64,000 nt of DNA from Zygnema cylindricum (Eukaryota; Streptophyta; Zygnematophyceae; Zygnematales; Zygnemataceae), in contig JBBHKE010000855.1 in the NCBI GenBank assembly GCA_037447655.1, forward strand, positions 186,001 through 250,000, given 5' to 3'. The notes under the pieces were generated by a model, which saw nothing but the letters and a program-made list of their open reading frames with translations, did no database searches and was not told the DNA's origin. The translations under genes and the position numbers were made by a program. Numbering within the stretch: position 1 is the first letter of the stretch; each line of letters opens with the position of its first letter. Below are positions 37,001 through 46,079 of the stretch, in pieces.

Positions 37001-37060
37001 TGAGTTGCTACGCCGATTTCAGCAAAGTGCGGACACTCGGCTTCACCGGATGGGCAATGG
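34046..37060 (+). pseudogene. Gypsy pol: RT, RNase H, integrase and chromodomain-like tail, degraded
   Basis: Resumes the frame cut at 20108. RT motifs: [14 protein letters not shown] (about 34470), [15 protein letters not shown] (about 34590) and the catalytic [11 protein letters not shown] (about 34672). RNase H follows with TDASDTAIGAILMQ (about 35120). Integrase has a zinc-binding CESC (about 35907), VVDYLTKMAHFLP (about 36057) and HPQTDGQIERVNRTL (about 36270). A chromodomain-like segment (VYEVEEILQSR, then a frame change, WLEG.. and DSRVDEEDLHSPELLRRF, 36880-37020) points to a chromovirus. Stops at about 34295, 34905 and 35336 each replace a probable glutamine codon. Confidence 0.9.
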
Positions 37061-37517
37061 CAGCGGCCGCGGTAAAGGAGCGAATTGCAACATCGCAACC
37101 ATTGCAATGATATTGGCAACGCGGCAACAAAAAACAAAAGCAATGTTACCGCATTGCAGCGCTATAGCTGCGCAGCCATTGCAGCGCAGCACGGTCACGG
37201 TGCCGTCAGAGGAGCGTAGTGCCACCGCTGCGCTGAGAGGAAAGCGCAACCGCGCAATTGTGTTCCATCACATTGGTGACAACGAACCCTCGATTTCGCC
37301 GTAGCAGCGCTGTTTTACAAATGTTGGACGCTTCGATACCCTCGCACGCAGCGACGCTTCGCAAAGCTCAAACGTGAAACCCTCAACCCTTTTTGATAAA
37401 GTAGCCATCCACCCTCGCGACCAACCCAGTATAGGCAATTTGGAAAGTGTTTCTCCCTGCACCGCCAGTTTACCTTCGCTTCTGGAGTTGCCTGAATTGT
37501 CATGCACGACAGTATCC
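37061..37517 (+). other. GCAGC-rich spacer between gypsy pol and the extra ORF
   Basis: Contains repeated GCAATG/GCAGCGCAG words (about 37090-37220). No coding unit is recognised. Confidence 0.5.
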
Positions 37518-38735
37518 ATGGCGTCGTCGTCCACTCCACCATCAAAAAGGAGGAGACTAGTACGAGTGGGGCAAGGGGATATGCCCCGTTGTGATAGATT
37601 GTTAGTGGCAGTGGAGGACATAGTAGAGGCAGACCGGAGAAGAGAGGTATAAGCGTAGCCGGACCCAGAAAATATCTCCAGTAGTGAGGCCGGGCCGGCA
37701 AAAACCAGTGGAGGGGAGGGGTCAGAGAATTCACATGACCCCGAGTATAATCCACTACGCGAGGGAGATCAAGAAGATGAGGAGGATCATGAGCTCTCGG
37801 AGGCGGAGGAGCCGGAGCGGGATCCAACACCTTTGCCAATCGAAGAACACGCCTCGGATCTGGAGGTGATGAGGGACCCCAACTAAGAGAGTACCGCAGA
37901 CGAGCAGTCCTCTAAAAGCGCGGAAAAGAAAGCGAAAGCACAATACCCCAGTGAAGACGATGTGTTTCTCCTTCGTGGAAGATAAAGGGAGACGGACGAG
38001 GAGAGTGAAAAAAGAGAGGGAATTTCCGATTACCTCTCTCCACTCCTTGTAGACACACGGCATCAGGATCTCACTTTCAGTTTCGCGAAGCGATTCTATT
38101 GGGATCCAGCGGAGTGGCTCGAGGAGTGGCTTACGGGAAAGCCTACGGATCCTTTCTATATTCGCGCCAACTTACCGTCACACCTGGCCTGGAATTTTAT
38201 GAGGACAAAGCACCTCGGAAACAACCACAAGGGTTATGTTCAATTAAACCCCCATACCCTACCGTTTGTAGAAGTAGTTGAAGATAGCTACCGGTATAGG
38301 GTGGATATTCCCGAGTTACTTCGCCGATATCACCCGTGGGATGTCCGCCTCTATGATATCATCTCTCGGGCAGAGGTTACACTTGAGGCACGGGCACTCA
38401 AGCTGGCCCGGAAGAACACTCTGCAGCAGGCCCGAGCTGCCACGAAACATGCGTCTTTCAAGCTAAGGAAGGTACCCCGGTGGGAACCGTGTAGAGCAAA
38501 AGCAGAAGAGGTACAGCAACTTGCAAAAACCGAAGCACCCCTAATTCCGGCACCCGAGGTGTTGGCATCGGTGGCCATTCCGCCGCAACGCGAAGGACCA
38601 GAGGCTGTACCGGAGGAAGGGGAGGACCATGTTCCGGAGCGAATCACTCGGAGACGATTGGCAGCGGCAGACCATCATATTGCGCTGCTAGAGAACCGAT
38701 GTGACCAGCTCCAAAACCTACTCGACACCCTTTAA
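37518..38735 (+). pseudogene. Extra gypsy ORF downstream of integrase (ORF3), 406 codons with four stops
   Basis: A single frame from ATG 37518 (MASSSTPPSKRRRLVRVGQG) to a TAA just after 38735 is interrupted only at 37650 (TAA), 37656 (TAG), about 37887 (TAA) and about 37983 (TAA). All are one C-to-T step from glutamine codons. The product has a basic N-terminus, an acidic middle (EGDQEDEEDHELSEAEEPE) and a folded-looking part (FAKRFYWDPAEWLEEWLTGK, VDIPELLRRYHPWDVRLYD). A probable coiled coil closes it (AAADHHIALLENRCDQLQNL). No signal peptide or membrane segment is evident, so it is not obviously an envelope. I recognise no family. Position and co-linear decay suggest it belonged to the gypsy element. 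Confidence 0.7.
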
Positions 38736-39276
38736 CACGAGTTCGAAGAGTAGCGTGAAGAGAAGTACGACATACTTCGGCAACTGCAGTTTCCCTGAGT
38801 TAGTAAGGTTCAGCGAGATGTTGAAGCCTTAGTGGGAGGCACTGTAACAGGGTTACAGAGTTAGGTACTTAGTAGCTAGAAACTTGGCTGCTCTGGTTGC
38901 GGTGTCAGAGCAACGCAGTTGCGATTCCAGACCAGTGCAACATAGCAACGTAGCTACTTAGCGGCGTAGCAACTGAGTAGCGTAACAGCATAGTAGCGCA
39001 GTATAGCAGTATAGCAACGCCGCAGAATGTAGATGGAACGGTAGAATTCTAGAAGTATATTTTGGATCTATCTCTGCTGACCGTGACGGTCCACGTGTGC
39101 AATTGTACAGTACTAGGCTCACTACCAGCTAGTTTGTTTAAATAGTGAAGTAGGCCTAGTCAGCAAGACACTCTTTGAGTAGACCTTTGCAGCGAGCGCT
39201 GGATATTTTAATCTTCTCCCGAGTAATAAAGCGCAACCTTTACCTGTCCTTGTGGTGTGAATCTTGCTGTTGCTAC

Positions 39277-40167
39277 TGCTGAAAAGAGGTAATTAATAGT
39301 TCACTTCCCTATTTTAGTTTTGTTTTAAAGAAAGAGAGTAAGGATCAAAGGCGCGCCATGGCTGTCGCCATATTTAGAAAGTGGCAGTTTTTGCAGTTAA
39401 GGGTATTTTGGCTAAAATGATGCCTAGGTCTAGATTTGAACCTGTGACCTCTAGATTCTTTATAGCCTAACGCCTTAACCATTAAGGCGTTACGAAACGA
39501 TACACGTGACGGGTTTCATAAATATATAAACATTAATGAAACAGCTAATTAACAGCAGACTAACCAAAATGAGCAATTTCTACATGTACGCGAATCTGAA
39601 CCGTGTAAAATATGTTTTGATCGGACGACCGACATTATAGCCGCCACGCGAAGTGAGCTTTTTGGCGGCATACGGATATAGCGTCACGCGGTGCCACGTG
39701 GCGCCACATTATTTGATACCGAAGAAGATGGGAGGAGGAACCATGGCTTCCGATATGACAGGTGTCACCTTGTAGACCTTGTCGTACAATGGTTGTACAA
39801 TAAGTACATCGCCCATTGTACCTTCTTGTACTTTATAGTATTCCTATTGGACTAGGGTTTAATAGTTGGCAGTCGTGAGTAGGCAGACCGAGACTTAGTA
39901 ATATTTAGGTACCTCTCTCTTTAAGAGAGCTTGTAACTATAAAGGTCATCTTTGACCAGCCATAACTTACTGCTCGGGTGAGCAAATTCAGTGATTCTTT
40001 TTGCGTTTGACTCAGGGGAGTCTTGTCCTCACAAGGGTGAGAGTGGTCAGAATATTTGTGTGCCTGGGCTGCGCTTATTCAGCGGGAAAGTAGAAGGGGC
40101 AAATATTATCCTAGAGGCTTTACATAGGCTGCTCATTCTGTGGGTCAATGGAGACCACATAATTTCA
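39277..40167 (+). mobile_element. Solo copia LTR nested in the gypsy 3' LTR, ~891 bp
   Basis: Starts TGCTGAAAAGAGG and ends GACCACATAATTTCA, with the perfect duplication GCTAC (39272-39276 and 40168-40172). The uninterrupted left gypsy LTR reads TTGCTACGGGAAGATCC at this point, confirming the insertion site. Aligns with the solo LTR 15129-16171 (inverted). Confidence 0.93.
39421..39492 (-). other. Antisense tRNA-like module in solo LTR
   Basis: The minus strand reads GCCTTAATGGTTAAGGCG (a good A box with TGGTTAAGGC) and then GTCACAGGTTCAAATCTAG (B box GGTTCAAATC). This is the best preserved of the modules seen. Confidence 0.65.
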
Positions 40168-40226
40168 GCTACGAGAAGGTCCTTGGTATCTTCCGCTGTG
40201 CACTGTGGTATTTTGTCCATTTTACA

Positions 40227-42959
40227 CTTACCCTCTTCTACTTCGAGGACACCTTCTTCGTCCGCTCTAATCGTTTCATTCGGTATCTCCCCCTCCGGCA
40301 CACTTCTTCTTACTACCCTCTCCATACCCGTCACTTCCCTCACCACCGCCTTTGTTGCCTCCATCTCATCTTTTTCAACACCTTATTCCTCCCCCTCCCT
40401 CAACACCAACTCCATTCCAACCCTTTCCCTACCACCCGTTCCCGGTTCCACCCTATTCCCCAACACTCCTCTTGTTGTATCCTTTTCCCTCTCTAATTTC
40501 TCCCCTATAGGTATATGACCCCCCATCTCGATTACTGTTGGTAGTGGACGATATTGCCGCCGAATGGCTGAGACAAGTTACTTGAATGGTCGTCGACCGC
40601 CCTCCGTTGAAAAACAAATCTTGGTTGACAAGCAAAAAGCAAAAACACAGTCGACGGAGACAAAAAAACCCTAAAACACACACTTTTACTCTGGCCTTTA
40701 CTCAATTTGTCCAACTGTAATCGTACTCCACTGTTCACAGTTAGAAAATTAAACCGTTGGTCTTACAACTTATAACGGGACATTCAACTGTATTCGAGTT
40801 TCTCAATAGTGAATCGACGAAACAACGTCGTCGTCCGCGAATTCAATTGAGAATACAACCGTTGGATTGTTTGAACTGATGTCGTCAGTGGTTTAGTTGA
40901 AATGACGAACCATTGTCGTTCGTCATTCGCACTTTTGACCTAACGAGTTAGTCTCATCCATTCAATTATTTTGCCGTACCCATCATTGAAGCGACAACAT
41001 GATGTCGTCGCATACACCGCGACAAAGACATGTTATCGCTAGTACGTTGTCGCCATAAAGAAATCGCAAGACACTTGGAAAATAATACTAAAATACAACA
41101 AAACTATGTATAGTAGTCGAGAACATAGAAAAACATGCACTAATGGTGAGTTAGTGAGAAGTTAGTGTGTAGTTTGAGAGAGAAAGGCGACGTTCCAAAA
41201 TAATACTGTACAAAAATTTTAAAAGCACAACAAAATTAAAATATAATTGCGCATTGAATAATAACACAAAAGGAAGGAGGAAATAAAATCATTTAATAAT
41301 TGGGAGAACGTTTGGTTGAAATGGCTTACTTGTACTGTACACTTTGGTAAAATGCTCGGGAAACTTCTTTATGGTCATTTGAATGAGTTCAACTGAGCCG
41401 TTATTTTCACATTCTTTTATCATCTAGTGTATTACTCGCATCCGAGTTGCCTTAGTCGATACGTGTTGAACTATATGGTGGGAGACACGTCCTCTGGTAT
41501 TGGCCGGGGACGGAGAAAACCCTTGCACGATGGCCGCCGGGTCTACCTACGTTTCGATTTCCGCCTCACTCTCTTCCTCGTTCGGAAATGCGTTTTCCTC
41601 ATCGTTCCTCTCATTTTCCTCATCTTATTCAACCTGAGCGTTATGGGGATTGTTGTTGTTATTGCCCGGGTTGGCGTCCCAAATTCTATTAAGGGTCCAC
41701 ATACTCTCAAACACTTAATATCACCTAAAAAATAAGAAGTAGGAGCAGCCGAAAAGGACGAAAGTGGCAACCCAAGCAAATGAGGAAGAAGTAGCGAACT
41801 TGTCGTTGCCATTATCACAAATACATATATATGTATAATACACGAGCTGCAAGTGAAAGTGAATTTGCGGTGTATTAATGGCGAGATTTGGCATTTTGAA
41901 TTTTTCGTTCAAAATTCAAATTTTGAACTTTAGCATGTCTTTGAATTTAAAAATACTTAAACACGCGGGAATATAAGCCAGATCATGTAAAAGTTTGTCA
42001 AATTGCCATAACATTTCAAGACTTACGCCGTCGATATAATGTTGATAGCGCCATGGAAACGCCTCCAGCTTACATGTTGTACGGCAAAAAGATGATGGGA
42101 CAAAATGTGACGTCGTAACCCTGGCAATCGGTTGTTCTAGCGTCATCTATGAAACGCGACCAACTTTAGGAATGCGTGGATGGTTAACATGCCACGTGTT
42201 TTCGGCAAAGGCCAATGATAATCTTATAATGGCGCATGATCAACTTTCGTCGTTGAATTACCTCCAATTAGAATTAACATGTATCCTAATAAGTGGTTTT
42301 TTTTCGTTTTACGTTCAATTAGAATTAATAGTGATTCTAAAAATAGTTTTGTTTAACGTTTGCTCTAAGTAAACGCATCCTTGTTATACATATGTCCTAA
42401 TATTACAATGCATTAATTCTAATAAAGCATCCCACGCGGCACCTTATTAAAGTTAAGGGTCCTTATTTAACGTCACACAACGTTCGTTCACCCCGCGAAC
42501 GACAAGCGAATTAAAAACAATCACAGAGTTCAATGTACGTTATGTGAAACGAAACGTAAACATACAATACATTCTGTTATACATAATTAAATTGAATAAA
42601 CATATTAAAATTGTATGGTTACGTAGCATTATAACGTAACTGCGTTTAACAACCCGATGCATGGAATCGACTGTATGACGTGACAATGTACGTTTCGCCC
42701 TATGTTGTCCTCGCACCTTTTTTACTGTTATCAATTCACCGCGTGCGAAACATTCGCTTATTAGAATCATGAATGAACTTAAATGAAAGTACATAAACCC
42801 GTACGTTTCGACGGTTTTTATCCGTACCTATTTTAGTGTATAATTATGAACGGCGTAATTATTGTATATAACGTCTATGTAATGACGGCGGACTATGTAT
42901 ACCTAAATCAACGTTATGGAGAAATTACAATCAAACATTTTTTAGAAAATGGGATTAAT
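40227..42959. other. Intergenic, no gene recognised
   Basis: Starts with a C/T-rich stretch (40227-40510), then 2.4 kb of mixed sequence. ORFs such as 41427-41735 (+) have no domain signature. Confidence 0.5.
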
Positions 42960-43036
42960 ACACAAATTAGAATCCATGACACTAATTCTTTATTCACACT
43001 AATAATTTTTATACGCTAATAACGATTCACGGTGTA
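42960..43036. mobile_element. CACCG-TIR MITE, partial right end
   Basis: ACACTAATAATTTTTATACG followed by CTAATAACGATTCACGGTGTA matches the family end. No left TIR was found. Confidence 0.6.
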
Positions 43037-43217
43037 CACGTCCTATTCACGACTTCACCAGCAAAGGCAATTGCGCAGACGACCGTGAGAATGGGAGACG
43101 AAAGTCAGGCGTCAGCATTAACGAATATACGGAAACCCTCGTTCCGTACTCAAAACCTGCGAATGCACACCTCCCAAAAGCATCTCTTTCCGAGTAACTG
43201 GGAGAGACACAGTACAT

Positions 43218-43760
43218 TACACCGCCAATTGTTATTAGAGTAAATAACGCTAATTTGGTGCCGTTTTTTCAAAAAAAAAGACATGAAATACATTCTATAA
43301 TTCTATTTTTTCCATTATTCTAATTAGGGTTTTTTTTCAATTACCGTTAATAATGGAAGTACATTGAGATGGAAATAGTGTAGCGTGCAGACAGGGTATC
43401 TCTGTACGAAATGGTACTTTTTTAATTTCAAATGCATAAAAATACACTTAATACTATTGCGCACACATGTGAATGTGCACTGGAAGAAAGAGACGTAAAC
43501 TCGTCGACAATAATAAAGTTCTCATATGTTCGTCCGTCGACCGTGTGAACAGCGTGACGGCGTACGAATTGTCAGATTTTGTACGGGTACACATATTACT
43601 GTAGACATCGAAAGGGCGGGTATTTATTATTCAGGACAACCCAAATTACAGTTAGGGATTAATTAGTTAATATATATTTAAGAAAAAATATCGATTAGTG
43701 TTAATAACACTTTTTTTTTACGCTATTTATTCCTTTAATCTAATAGCGATTGACGGTGTA
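43218..43760. mobile_element. CACCG-TIR MITE, ~543 bp, subfamily A variant
   Basis: Starts TACACCGCCAATTGTTATTA and ends AATAGCGATTGACGGTGTA. The interior shares the CGTCCGTCGAC..GTGTGAACA block with subfamily A. Three bases separate it from the next element. Confidence 0.78.
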
Positions 43761-43763
43761 CAT

Positions 43764-44978
43764 TACACCAATAATCGTTTATTAGAGTAAATAACGCTAA
43801 TTTGGTCGCCCTAAATTTTGAATCTATCACCTTAAATAGAGTAAACGGTTCTAATTTTTTCATTATTATATTTAAGGTAAGGTTTAATTAGGGTAAATAT
43901 AGGTTCTTTTTAAATAGTGTGGAGTCGGACGACGTCCGACCGTGCAAATTTGGTCTTTTTATAAGTAAAAAGGTACAAATAATGATTTAATAGAATCACG
44001 CTCTTAAGTGAAATCGCACTAAACAAAAAAATAATCACATCGGAAAAAAGCCGTTCGCATAACTCTCGTCCGTCGACAGCATCGTCGTCAGTGTGAACAT
44101 TAGCTGACATTCAGCGCGACAAATATTTCTAACGTTATAATGACGTCAAAACAATACGGACTGACATATTTTTTACACTACGTAATTTAGTGTTCATTAT
44201 TTCAGCGCGGATAATTATTGCCGACAAAACCCAATATAGAGTACTTAAATAAACTAGAGTAAACTTCCTCTGTGAAAAAGTTCTATCACATAAAATAGAG
44301 TCCATTACTCTAATTGTTTATTTTTGTCTTTTTACTCTAATTTTTTCATTACTCTAATTACGATGATTACGATGATTACGATGATTACGTAATTAGAGTA
44401 ATGAAAAATTAGAGTAAAAAAACCAAAAAAAACAATTAGAGTAATTGACGCTAATTTATGTGATAGAGCTTTTTCAACTATGAAGTTTACTCTAATTTAT
44501 TTAGTTATTCCATATTGGGTTATGTCGGCGATAATTATGAACACTAAATTACGTAGATGTACAAAATGTGTCAGTCCGGTATAGTATTGACGTCATTATG
44601 ACGCTAATAATGTTTGTCGCGCTGAATGTCAGCTAATGTTCACACTGACGACTATGCTGTCGACGGACGAGAGTTATGCGAACGGCTTTTTTTCGATGTG
44701 ATTAATTTTTTGTTTAGTGCGATTTCAAGTAAGAGCGTGATTCTATTAAATCATTAATTGTACCTTTTTACTTATAAAAGTACAAATTTGCACGGTCGTC
44801 ATCCGTACTCCACACTATTTAAAACGAGCCTAAATTACAATTTTGTTACGCTAATTAAACTTTACCTAAATTAGAATAATGAAAAAATTAGAATCGTTTA
44901 CTCTATTTGATGTCATAGAGTCGAAATTTCGAGCGACCGAATTAGAGTAATTTACTCTAATTACGATTCGCGGTGTTA
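43764..44978. mobile_element. Tail-to-tail dimer of subfamily A MITEs forming a 1.2-kb imperfect palindrome
   Basis: The left half (43764 to about 44357) is a diverged subfamily A copy in one orientation. The right half (about 44390-44978) is a second copy inverted. The centre is three-fold CGATGATTA (44361-44389), replacing the two abutting TIRs expected there. Outer ends are TACACCAATAATCG and CGATTCGCGGTGTTA. Confidence 0.82.
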
Positions 44979-45216
44979 TAGTTATCGCCGATATGGAATT
45001 TGTTGGTCTCGGACCGATATATCGGTACCTCTGACCGTTCGATAACCGATAACTATCGGTATCGGTGTTATCGCGATAAGTTTTTTACCGATACACAACA
45101 CTACTAATTAGAGTATATTATTTCTTTGAAAATTTCAAAATTCTCAATTAGCGTTAATAACGATAATTATTCCTATACGCTAAAAAACTTATACTCTAGT
45201 AATGATTCACGGTGTA
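44979..45216. other. ATCGGTATCGGT-rich palindromic stretch and MITE remnant
   Basis: 44979-45105 is dominated by CCGATA/TATCGG words able to fold (CGATAACCGATAACTATCGG). 45105-45216 ends AGTAATGATTCACGGTGTA, a truncated CACCG-TIR end. Confidence 0.55.
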
Positions 45217-46079
45217 CTGTACTTTTGGAGGTGTGAATAGCAGGTTTTTGATTACGGAACACTGTATTTCCATATATTCGTGGGTCCTGACCGCTGCCAC
45301 GTCCGGCATTCTCACGGTCGTTTGCGCAACTGCCTTTTGCGGGCGGCTTCTTGAAAGTACAGTACTGTAAAGTACAGTACTGTACGTTTTGCCTTTCTAA
45401 GCCCGACGGTGTTCGCAAACGGACGCCCTCAAAAGTGCACTCAAGCGACGTTTCCGGCAAAAAAGGTAAATAAAGACATACGAAAATATGAAACTGTCAA
45501 ACTCAAGTGAAAGTGTGCATTAATAAATAATAGCATGTGAAAATACCGTACCCTTAGAGAATTTGGAGCACAGATCTGGTCGGACTTCTGTCCTGTTCAT
45601 CCCTTGACCGAGATTTTCTGTGTACGAACCTCCTTAAGGGCGAGCTTTCGTACTCCTGCTAACCCTATAGCCATTTGTACTTTCTGTACGTCCATGCAAG
45701 TGTCAGCAGCATCGCAAGAAAATCTGATGCCCTCATTCAAAGAAGCGACAATATTAGAAAACTTCTGTTCAACTTTCACCACTTCCCCCTCGCCTCCCTA
45801 TCCTAGTCTCCTCCCTCTTCAAAAGTGTTGTGATTATTTTTGAAAGACAAGTTGTCTCATTTTCTTGTGAATAATCGTAGACCTTTATGGAACTTGCCGT
45901 TGAGCTTCATGGAACTTGACTTGTTGTGAAACAAGCAACATTATGTGCTAAAATCCAAGATTTTTTGTGCCTTAGGGTTCCTTCCAGAGTTGCACAGACT
46001 ATCTGTTTTTATTTTTTCACATTTCCTAATTTTTTGTTTTATTTTCAACATTTAAGTTCAAAGTTGTACATGTGTGGCG
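45217..46079. other. Upstream region of the GRAS gene
   Basis: Contains an AGTACAGTACTGTAAAGTACAGTACTG-type palindromic cluster (45355-45385). It also holds a minus-strand 60-codon frame at 45597-45782 that looks protein-like but has no acceptor, ATG or family match. The last in-frame stop before the GRAS ATG is TAA at 46053-46055. The promoter presumably lies here; no TATA box could be assigned with confidence. Confidence 0.5.

Larger units (their letters stand above)
18064..40226 (+). mobile_element. Ty3/gypsy (chromovirus-like) retrotransposon, decayed and split by nested insertions
   Basis: LTRs beginning TGTAACAGGGTTACA lie at 18064 and 38843 in the same orientation and end in TTTTACA (18578 and 40226). 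Between them, once the inserted copia block (20109-34045) is set aside, the order is gag, CCHC knuckle, protease, RT, RNase H, integrase, a chromodomain-like segment, an extra ORF and the 3' LTR. Integrase after RT defines Ty3/gypsy. Flanking pentamers CTGAG and CTTAC match at only three positions, so the target duplication is eroded. Many stops and frameshifts make it non-autonomous now. Confidence 0.9.
38843..40226 (+). repeat. Gypsy 3' LTR, interrupted by a solo copia LTR
   Basis: 38843-39276 (TGTAACAGGGTTACAGAG..TGCTGTTGCTAC) continues after the insertion at 40168/40173-40226 (GAGAAGGTCCTTGG..ATTTTACA), matching the left LTR from 18064 to 18578. Confidence 0.88.

Noticed and set aside
37518-38735. 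Interpreting the extra gypsy ORF as an envelope gene
   Set aside because: No signal peptide, membrane segment or fusion-like region is visible; only its position is env-like.
39421-39492. Calling the antisense LTR modules true tRNA genes
   Set aside because: The A and B boxes are recognisable, but the acceptor stem does not pair and the anticodon arm is unclear.
46070-46079. Alternative GTG starts just upstream of the GRAS ATG, and an ATG at 46070 in another frame
   Set aside because: GTG is not a normal nuclear start in plants, and the 46070 ATG opens a frame that stops at about 46129. ATG 46080 is the first in the GRAS frame.
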